Positions 41,756 to 46,680 of a stretch of DNA of 46,680 nucleotides are shown here, piece by piece. Source of the DNA: an uncultured Fibrobacter sp. (GTDB lineage Bacteria > Fibrobacterota > Fibrobacteria > Fibrobacterales > Fibrobacteraceae); contig CAMUYW010000022.1 of the NCBI GenBank assembly GCA_947165045.1, positions 1 through 46,680 of the forward strand, in the 5' to 3' direction. Numbering within the stretch: the first letter of the stretch is position 1; each line of letters begins with the position of its first letter. A program made the translations under genes and the position numbers. The notes beneath the pieces were generated by a model. The model was not told the origin of the DNA. It saw only the letters and a program-made list of their open reading frames with translations, and ran no database searches.

Positions 41756-43258
41756 ATGAAAAAAATCATTGTCGTGAACACTCCGAAGAACTGGAAGTTT
41801 CACATTCCCGAAGCCGAAATCGTCTCGGCAAAAGATTACCTAACCAATCCCGACTTTACAACTCAGAAAAACGTCCGCGTCTTTAACCTGTGCAAGGACT
41901 ACAGCTACCAAAGCAAGGGCTATTACGTGAGCCTGCTTGCCGAAGCGCGCGGTCACAAGGTTATTCCGAACGTCAAGAATATCCGCGACTTCAAGGCCCC
42001 TGCCGTCGTGAAAATCATCAGCGACGATATCGACGAACTCATCCAAAAGAGCCTCCGCAAACTCACCGGAACGGAGTTCGTGCTTTCGATTTACTTCGGG
42101 CAGAACGTGAGCCCGCAATACTTGGAACTTTCGCAAGCGCTTTACCGCCTTTTCCAAGCCCCGCTGCTTCGCGCCAAGTTCGTGTTCAAGCAGAAATGGT
42201 TCATCCAGTCCATCCGCCCGATCAGCGTTGACGAAATTCCAGAAACGCACAAGGACATGGTCGATCAGTTCGCCATCGAATACTTCCAGAAAGAACGCTT
42301 TGTGTCGCCCAAGACCGAAGAATATGTTTACGACCTCGGCATCCTCACGAACCCCGAAGAAGTCGAGCCGCCGAGCAATAAGGAAGCCATCCAGCTCTTT
42401 ATCGAGGCCGCACAAGAAACGGGTTTCCGCGTGGAAATGATTACCAAGACGGACTACCACCGCGTCGGTGAATTTGATGCCATCTTCATTCGAGAAACGA
42501 CAAACGTCAACCACCACACATATGCATTTGCACGCCGCGCCCAAAGCGAAGGCATAGCAGTCATTGACGATCCTGACAGCATTTTACGTTGCTCTAACAA
42601 AGTTTATTTGCAAGAGTTGATGACAGTCGGCAAGATTCCGGCACCGAAAACAATTATCGCCCACAGCGAAAACCGTCACACGCTCGCCAAGGAAATCGGA
42701 TTTCCGATGGTCATCAAGACGCCGGATTCTAGCTTCAGCATGGGCGTTAAGAAGGCGAACAACAAGGAAGAACTCGAAAAAATTCTCGACACGATGTTCG
42801 AGCATAGCGACTTGCTCATCGCACAGGAATTTACGCCCACGGAATTTGACTGGAGAATCGGCATTCTCGACGGAAAGCCGCTCTTTGCCTGCAAATACTA
42901 CATGGCGAAGGACCACTGGCAAATCTACAACTGGGATAGCAAGGACAAGAACGAGGTATGCGGCAAGTGGGATTGCCTGCCGATTGAAAGCGTCCCCCAC
43001 GGTATCGTGAAAACGGCGCTCCGCGTCGCAAGCCTTATTGGCAACGGCCTTTACGGCGTGGACCTCAAGGAAATCAACGGTCATCCGGTTGTGATTGAAG
43101 TGAATGACAACCCGAGTATCGACCACGGTATCGAAGACCAAGTTGGCAAAAAGAAGATTTATCTCGCCATCATGAGGAGCCTGCGCCACCGCATCGAAGA
43201 CCGCCAAAACGCCGCCCAGCAAAAAGTGTTGCAACACGAAAGGGATATGTTTTTATAG
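41756..43258 (+). CDS. RimK-like ATP-grasp ligase with RLAN-type N-terminal domain
   Basis: 500 residues; the ATG at 41756 starts MKKIIVVNTPKNWKF, whereas an upstream TTG frame gives an implausible start. Residues ~1-190 match the N-terminal domain found on RimK-like ATP-grasp proteins (NLCKDYSYQSKGYYVSLLAE, then ARGHKVIP). The ATP-grasp part lies at ~215-480: FDAIFIRETTNVNHHTYAFA, FPMVIKTPDSSFSMGVKK, LIAQEFTPTEFDWRIGILDG, then YGVDLKEINGHPVVIEVNDN with the metal-binding Glu-x-Asn. Such enzymes join an amino acid or peptide carboxylate to an amine with ATP. It lies 19 bases before a GCS2-type ligase gene and is probably translated with it. Confidence 0.88.
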   Translation: MKKIIVVNTPKNWKFHIPEAEIVSAKDYLTNPDFTTQKNVRVFNLCKDYSYQSKGYYVSLLAEARGHKVIPNVKNIRDFKAPAVVKIISDDIDELIQKSLRKLTGTEFVLSIYFGQNVSPQYLELSQALYRLFQAPLLRAKFVFKQKWFIQSIRPISVDEIPETHKDMVDQFAIEYFQKERFVSPKTEEYVYDLGILTNPEEVEPPSNKEAIQLFIEAAQETGFRVEMITKTDYHRVGEFDAIFIRETTNVNHHTYAFARRAQSEGIAVIDDPDSILRCSNKVYLQELMTVGKIPAPKTIIAHSENRHTLAKEIGFPMVIKTPDSSFSMGVKKANNKEELEKILDTMFEHSDLLIAQEFTPTEFDWRIGILDGKPLFACKYYMAKDHWQIYNWDSKDKNEVCGKWDCLPIESVPHGIVKTALRVASLIGNGLYGVDLKEINGHPVVIEVNDNPSIDHGIEDQVGKKKIYLAIMRSLRHRIEDRQNAAQQKVLQHERDMFL

Positions 43259-43277
43259 AGAGTATAGACGAGAGAAT

Positions 43278-44630
43278 ATGGAACAATTTAAACTTTGGGA
43301 ACGTTTCGGCGTTGAAATGGAATTCATGATTGTCGATCGCGACACACTTAACGTGCTGCCGCGTGCCGATGTTCCCCTCGGAAAAGACAAAGACGGCAAC
43401 CAACTTTCGGACATCGAATACGATGACATCGGGCTTTCGAACGAACTCGTGAGCCATGTGCTCGAATTCAAGTGCGCCCACCCCAAGTCTACTTTTGATG
43501 GGCTCGGCAAACGTTTCTTCCACGAAATCCGCCGTGCTAACAAGAAACTCGAAAAGATCAATGCGATGCTTTTGCCGAGCGCCTGCCACCCGTTCATGGA
43601 TCCGGCAGAAATGAAGCTTTGGCCGTACGATTGCCTCGACATTTACCAAACTTACGACCGCATTTTCAATTGCAAAGGTCACGGCTGGGCCAACTTGCAA
43701 AGCACGCACTTGAACCTTTCTTTTGACGGTGACGAAGAATTTGGCGAGCTCCACGCAGCCATCCGTTTGCTATTGCCGCTCATCCCCGCCATCGCCGCCA
43801 GCAGCCCGTATCTCGATGGGAAATACACCGGCTACCGCGACGCACGAATCGAAGTTTATCGTCACAATCAGGACAAAGTCCCCGAAATCACGGGCCAAGT
43901 CATTCCAGAACAAGCTTACAGCTACGATGAATACAACAAGATGATTTTTAACAAAGTAAAGAAGGCTATCGCTCCGTTCGATACCGAACACTTGCTGAAT
44001 CATTTCTTCTTGAATAGCCGTGGAGCCATCGCTCGCTTTGATCGCGGGGCCATCGAAATCCGCCTCGTCGATATTCAGGAATGCCCGAATGCCGACATCG
44101 CCATCGCAGAACTCGAAATCGCAACCCTCAAGGCCATCGTAAACGGCAAGTTCGCGGGCAGTTCCAATGCCGCAACTGGTAATGCCGCGGACATCTCGGA
44201 AACATCTGCAAATCCCGTGCCGCACACGCTCAAAGAATACCGTGAATTTCTGCGCAACTTCGACACGACACGCCTTGCAGAACTCCTGAACAAGACCGTG
44301 AAAGACGCCGAGAACGCCTCCATCGACTGGGCAGAATACCTCGCTGTATTTGGCATGAATTTCGCGACTGCCACAAACGGCACCGAGGCAACTCACACGA
44401 GCGCCCCCATAACCGCTGGCGATCTCTGGAAACACATCTACAGCATCGTGAAAAACGACCTCACCGAAGTCTCCCAGTGCTTCATGGAAAAAATGCTCGA
44501 ACGCGGAACGCTCTCCAGCGCCCTCTACAAAGCACTCGGCGACGCCCCCACGCACGAAGCTTTTGTCACGGAATACAAAAAATTAGCCGATTGCCTTGCG
44601 CACAACCGGCTATATGGAATTAGCGAATAA
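43278..44630 (+). CDS. Glutamate-cysteine ligase family 2 (GCS2/YbdK-like) carboxylate-amine ligase
   Basis: 450 residues; TAGACGAGAGAAT precedes the ATG. The N-terminus shows the GCS2 signature RFGVEMEFMIVDRDTL, then LSNELVSHVLEFKCAHP. A central HGWANLQSTHLNLSFDG near 140 (H-x-L-x-L type strand) and PLIPAIAASSPYLDGKYTGY near 175 follow, with SRGAIARFDRGAIEIRLVDI near 265. These enzymes make a gamma-glutamyl or other amide bond using ATP. Paired with a RimK-like ATP-grasp gene, it most likely makes a small peptide or modifies a peptide end; the substrate is unknown. About 20 residues differ from known YbdK spacing around 300-315 (GSSNAATGNAA insert). Confidence 0.85.
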   Translation: MEQFKLWERFGVEMEFMIVDRDTLNVLPRADVPLGKDKDGNQLSDIEYDDIGLSNELVSHVLEFKCAHPKSTFDGLGKRFFHEIRRANKKLEKINAMLLPSACHPFMDPAEMKLWPYDCLDIYQTYDRIFNCKGHGWANLQSTHLNLSFDGDEEFGELHAAIRLLLPLIPAIAASSPYLDGKYTGYRDARIEVYRHNQDKVPEITGQVIPEQAYSYDEYNKMIFNKVKKAIAPFDTEHLLNHFFLNSRGAIARFDRGAIEIRLVDIQECPNADIAIAELEIATLKAIVNGKFAGSSNAATGNAADISETSANPVPHTLKEYREFLRNFDTTRLAELLNKTVKDAENASIDWAEYLAVFGMNFATATNGTEATHTSAPITAGDLWKHIYSIVKNDLTEVSQCFMEKMLERGTLSSALYKALGDAPTHEAFVTEYKKLADCLAHNRLYGISE

Positions 44631-44636
44631 AATCAC

Positions 44637-45491
44637 TTACAAACCCAAATCTTTCTTTGCTACCTGGAAATTCATTTCCAGGTATTTTAAATTTTCGCTT
44701 TCAGCCATCATACGTTCATAATCAAGTATTGGGAATAAAACGTAAGGCTTAACACGAGCATCAACCGATGATAATTTTTCAGGAGAATCTGCGCCAAAGT
44801 AATACTTTGCAAATACATCCCAGCATTTTCGCATCGATGCAGCATTCATGTAATGCGCCGCCAGCAGATAATCATCAGGCAAGTAATGGCAGAAGTAATA
44901 ATAACACCCTAAATCATAAAGCGGGTTGCCACACGAGAATTCCCCGAGATCGATAAAATACGCGCCATTGTCGTTTATAATCAGGTTGCCGGTCTGCAAA
45001 TCGCCGTGAACGCAACGAGAGACTTTAGGTGTTTCCTTGATGAGATTACGTGCGTAATCCTTAACGTTCTGGGGAAACATCTTTGACTCATCTAACATGA
45101 GCAAATATTTTTCCTCAGCATCTTGGAAAGTCCCCGGAATACACGACGTAGAATGCAATTTTTTGCAGTATTCCGCAAAAATCTTGATGTATTCGTCCAT
45201 TTTATCGAGATTTTCGCCAACACATTTGGAAATCGAACGTTTCCCCACGATACGCTCATAAATTAAGCCCAAACGGCCATCTTGTTCGACAAGATCACCC
45301 ACTTGCGGCGTCGGAATTCCAAGTGATAGCACTTTCCGGCAAATTTCCTGCTCACGAAGAAGTTCCTCCTTAGTCGAGCAAAAACCCGGAAAACCCAATT
45401 TCAGCATCCATTTTCCATCCGGACTATTGAAGTTCTCGGAATTGTGGCGATTGCTGAACATCGTCCATTCTGATAGATTTATTTTCTCCAT
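44637..45491 (-). CDS. Aminoglycoside/choline-kinase-like phosphotransferase (TIGR02172-like)
   Basis: 284 residues, starting MEKINLSEWTMFSNRHNSEN; an upstream GTG in the AAAAGGTG stretch is possible. Kinase-like landmarks: GKWMLKLGFPG as the ATP-binding strand with Lys, ELLREQEICRKVLSLGIPTP, LIYERIVGKRSI, the catalytic loop VHGDLQTGNLI near 170 and the metal Asp in FIDLGEFSCGNPLYDLGCYY. I recall a paralogous family, TIGR02172, described from Fibrobacter succinogenes, with this kind of sequence and no known substrate. No resistance function should be assumed. It ends convergent with the GCS2 gene six bases away. Confidence 0.82.
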   Translation of the reverse strand: MEKINLSEWTMFSNRHNSENFNSPDGKWMLKLGFPGFCSTKEELLREQEICRKVLSLGIPTPQVGDLVEQDGRLGLIYERIVGKRSISKCVGENLDKMDEYIKIFAEYCKKLHSTSCIPGTFQDAEEKYLLMLDESKMFPQNVKDYARNLIKETPKVSRCVHGDLQTGNLIINDNGAYFIDLGEFSCGNPLYDLGCYYYFCHYLPDDYLLAAHYMNAASMRKCWDVFAKYYFGADSPEKLSSVDARVKPYVLFPILDYERMMAESENLKYLEMNFQVAKKDLGL

Positions 45492-45576
45492 AAGGATAAA
45501 ATACACCTTTTAAGGGGAAAAAGGAACAAAAAACATACCCTTTTGACAATTCATTTCGATTTTCATGATGCAATAA

Positions 45577-45609
45577 CGTGAACAAAATCACACCGTGATA
45601 TTATTCACA
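45577..45609. promoter_or_regulatory. Two tandem GTGA-N6-TCAC operator-like sites
   Basis: CGTGAACAAAATCACA (45577-45592) and CGTGATATTATTCACA (45594-45609) are both perfect GTGA-N6-TCAC inverted repeats, spaced 17 bases centre to centre. This is the form of binding sites of CRP/FNR-type dimeric regulators. If transcription starts near 45643, the site centres fall near -42 and -59, the usual places for activators. Confidence 0.6.
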
Positions 45610-45631
45610 TGGAAAACATCACTAGACTAAA

Positions 45632-45637
45632 TATATT
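45632..45637 (+). promoter_or_regulatory. Candidate -10 box of the small peptide gene
   Basis: TATATT lies ~32 bases before the 45669 start and has no good -35 at 17 bases upstream (ATGGAA). That fits a promoter that depends on the two operator sites just upstream. Confidence 0.4.
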
Positions 45638-45668
45638 TTGGAAACCAAAAAGGAAAAGGAGGGTGTAT

Positions 45669-45728
45669 ATGGATTCGAATAATCGAAGCAACGAAGGCGA
45701 TGATTATATTCCGCCATTTAAACCGTAA
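45669..45728 (+). CDS. Tiny open reading frame, 19-residue peptide
   Basis: The peptide is MDSNNRSNEGDDYIPPFKP. AAAAGGAGGGTGTAT before the ATG is the best ribosome site seen in this window. The frame is closed by TAA and followed after ~20 bases by a perfect terminator. In-frame codons extend upstream to an ATG at 45609 (39 residues), but that ATG overlaps the operator sites and has no ribosome site. The peptide is polar and acidic in the middle with a Pro-Pro-Phe-Lys-Pro end, with no signal peptide, membrane segment or Cys. It could be a leader, a signalling peptide or a small regulatory protein, or the transcript itself may be the functional product. Confidence 0.5.
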   Translation: MDSNNRSNEGDDYIPPFKP

Positions 45729-45748
45729 ACTACTTATCTACATTACAA

Positions 45749-45777
45749 GAAACGAGTCCGATGGGACTCGTTTTTTT
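45749..45777 (+). terminator. Terminator after the tiny gene
   Basis: AAACGAGTCC pairs with GGACTCGTTT around GATG, followed by TTTTTTT. Confidence 0.9.
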
Positions 45778-45836
45778 ATACCGTCCCCGGTACTGTGACC
45801 GGAGTGACAAATCTTGTGACAAGCAACTTAAATTCA

Positions 45837-45940
45837 AAATCGCTTTAGAATCAAGCAAGACAAGGCGCGAGCCCCCGTAGCGTACTAAGCGTACGTGAGG
45901 GGGCGAGCAACGAAGTATTGCGCCGATTATAATGCGATTT
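45837..45940. repeat. Fold-back element with nested inverted repeats at the purB 3' end
   Basis: The outer arms AAATCGCTTTAGAATC (45837-45852) and its partner at 45925-45940 match at 14 of 16 positions in inverted order. Inside, CCCCC (45872-45876) pairs with GGGGG (45899-45903), and CGTAC (45881-45885) with GTACG (45891-45895). The element ends two bases into the purB stop codon. It carries no gene. It resembles the ~100-base dispersed fold-back elements of many bacteria, but only one copy lies in this window. Confidence 0.6.
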
Positions 45941-46680
45941 AAACCTTCAGTTCGCCGGCGTCAATATTAGCCCAATCCGGTACTGCTTCAATCGCCGGGC
46001 GGACTTCTTCGGTCACGAACTTCACAACCTGACCCGGAGCGCGGCCCACGAACTTGCGGAGGTCGAGGATTTCCTTGAGCTTTTCTTCGGTGATGCCGAG
46101 TTTCTGGAACTTTTCATTCTTGAGAACACGTTCGAGAAGATCGTTATCCTTACCCTGTTCCTTCACGACCTTGCCTGCTTCCATGGACATCACGCGGATT
46201 TCTTCGTGAAGTTCCTGACGGTCGCCACCGTTCTTCACGCCTTCCATGATGATGTTTTCGGTAGCCATGAACGGGAGTTCGGCCATGATGCGCTTTTCGA
46301 TGACCTTCGGATAAACGACGAGGCCGTTGGTCACGTTTTCAGCGATGATGAGCATGGCGTCCATAGCGAGGAATGCTTCCGGAATGGCGAGGCGCTTGTT
46401 GGCGCTATCGTCGAGCGTACGTTCGAACCACTGCGTTGCCTGCGTGAAGGCGGTGCTGTTGACCTGAGCCATCACAAAACGAGCGAGGGAGCAAATGCGT
46501 TCGCTGCGCATCGGGTTACGCTTGTAAGCCATTGCAGAAGAACCAATCTGAGTCTTTTCGAACGGTTCTTCGACTTCCTTCACGCCCTGCATGAGGCGCA
46601 TGTCGGTTGCGAATTTGTGCAAACTCTGAGCGATGGAGCTGAGCACCTGGTTCACGCGGTTGTCCCACTTACGAGTGTAG
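45939..46680 (-). CDS. purB: Adenylosuccinate lyase, C-terminal part
   Basis: The frame is open to the right edge, so the N-terminus is missing; about 246 residues are visible. PurB removes fumarate from SAICAR (giving AICAR) and from adenylosuccinate (giving AMP). The family signature is TQIGSSAMAYKRNPMRSERI, with the catalytic Ser in the flexible loop. A helical bundle with FERTLDDSANKRLAIPEAFL and the C-terminal domain (ENIIMEGVKNGGDRQELHEE) follow. It supplies AICAR for the stand-alone transformylase at 23538-24590. The fold-back element meets its stop codon. Confidence 0.95.
   Translation of the reverse strand, partial: YTRKWDNRVNQVLSSIAQSLHKFATDMRLMQGVKEVEEPFEKTQIGSSAMAYKRNPMRSERICSLARFVMAQVNSTAFTQATQWFERTLDDSANKRLAIPEAFLAMDAMLIIAENVTNGLVVYPKVIEKRIMAELPFMATENIIMEGVKNGGDRQELHEEIRVMSMEAGKVVKEQGKDNDLLERVLKNEKFQKLGITEEKLKEILDLRKFVGRAPGQVVKFVTEEVRPAIEAVPDWANIDAGELKV

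Noticed and set aside
44637..45491. An antibiotic-resistance aminoglycoside phosphotransferase
   Set aside because: It shares the kinase fold motifs only. The closest recalled group is a Fibrobacter paralogous family with unknown substrate, and nothing in the context points to resistance.
45609..45668. Upstream extension of the tiny gene to a 39-residue protein
   Set aside because: The ATG at 45609 overlaps the second operator site and has no ribosome site. The strong site serves only the ATG at 45669.
45796..45820. Three direct GTGAC copies between the tiny gene and the fold-back element
   Set aside because: The spacing is irregular (9 and 12 bases) and there are no flanking features, so chance is likely.

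Overview
The window comes from a Fibrobacter-type genome (Fibrobacterota), probably rumen or gut. Two proteins belong to families I know as Fibrobacter paralogous families: a FISUMP-domain lipoprotein (27909-28763) and a TIGR02172-like phosphotransferase (44637-45491). Many housekeeping genes use GC-richer codons with a strong bias to aag and ctc. No tRNA, rRNA, CRISPR array, integrase or transposase was seen.

Layout. 1-1082: 3' end of pyruvate:ferredoxin oxidoreductase and its terminator. 1105-3084 (minus): an ECF sigma factor, a multi-pass membrane protein and a PrsW-like membrane protease in one overlapping operon. 3085-3880: a divergent control region with two copies of a roughly 60-base promoter-like box, a structured leader or small RNA, and a small two-helix membrane protein gene. 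3946-20074: a six-gene, markedly AT-rich operon. It encodes a 2106-residue protein that resembles DUF6603 proteins at its C-terminus, four uncharacterised proteins, and a Gly-rich protein ending in a Hint domain. This is the best candidate here for an undescribed system. 20160-21074: patatin-like phospholipase.

21236-31493 is mostly core metabolism: glgC, a NifU-like protein, a stand-alone AICAR transformylase, trmFO, a GntR-type regulator, the FISUMP lipoprotein, a PurO-like IMP cyclohydrolase and gatB. 31639-35258 holds a PIN-domain protein, a secreted protein, an Ala/Lys-rich outer-membrane barrel protein and a small protein. 35400-41561 holds a TatD-family hydrolase, mfd and two envelope proteins. 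41756-44630 is a RimK-like ATP-grasp/GCS2 ligase pair. 44637-46680 holds the phosphotransferase, a tiny gene for a 19-residue peptide behind two tandem GTGA-N6-TCAC sites, a fold-back element and the 3' part of purB.

How the genes work together. The divergent sigma/membrane/PrsW module and the duplicated box suggest, but do not prove, that the large operon and the small membrane protein are controlled by this ECF sigma factor. The last two steps to IMP are split between two separate genes (23538-24590 and 28896-29630) instead of one bifunctional purH, and purB lies at the right edge. Small hairpin repeats beginning GTCAT are scattered between genes; one lies inside the 5' end of a reading frame. 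All family calls are from memory and by eye; no database search was run.
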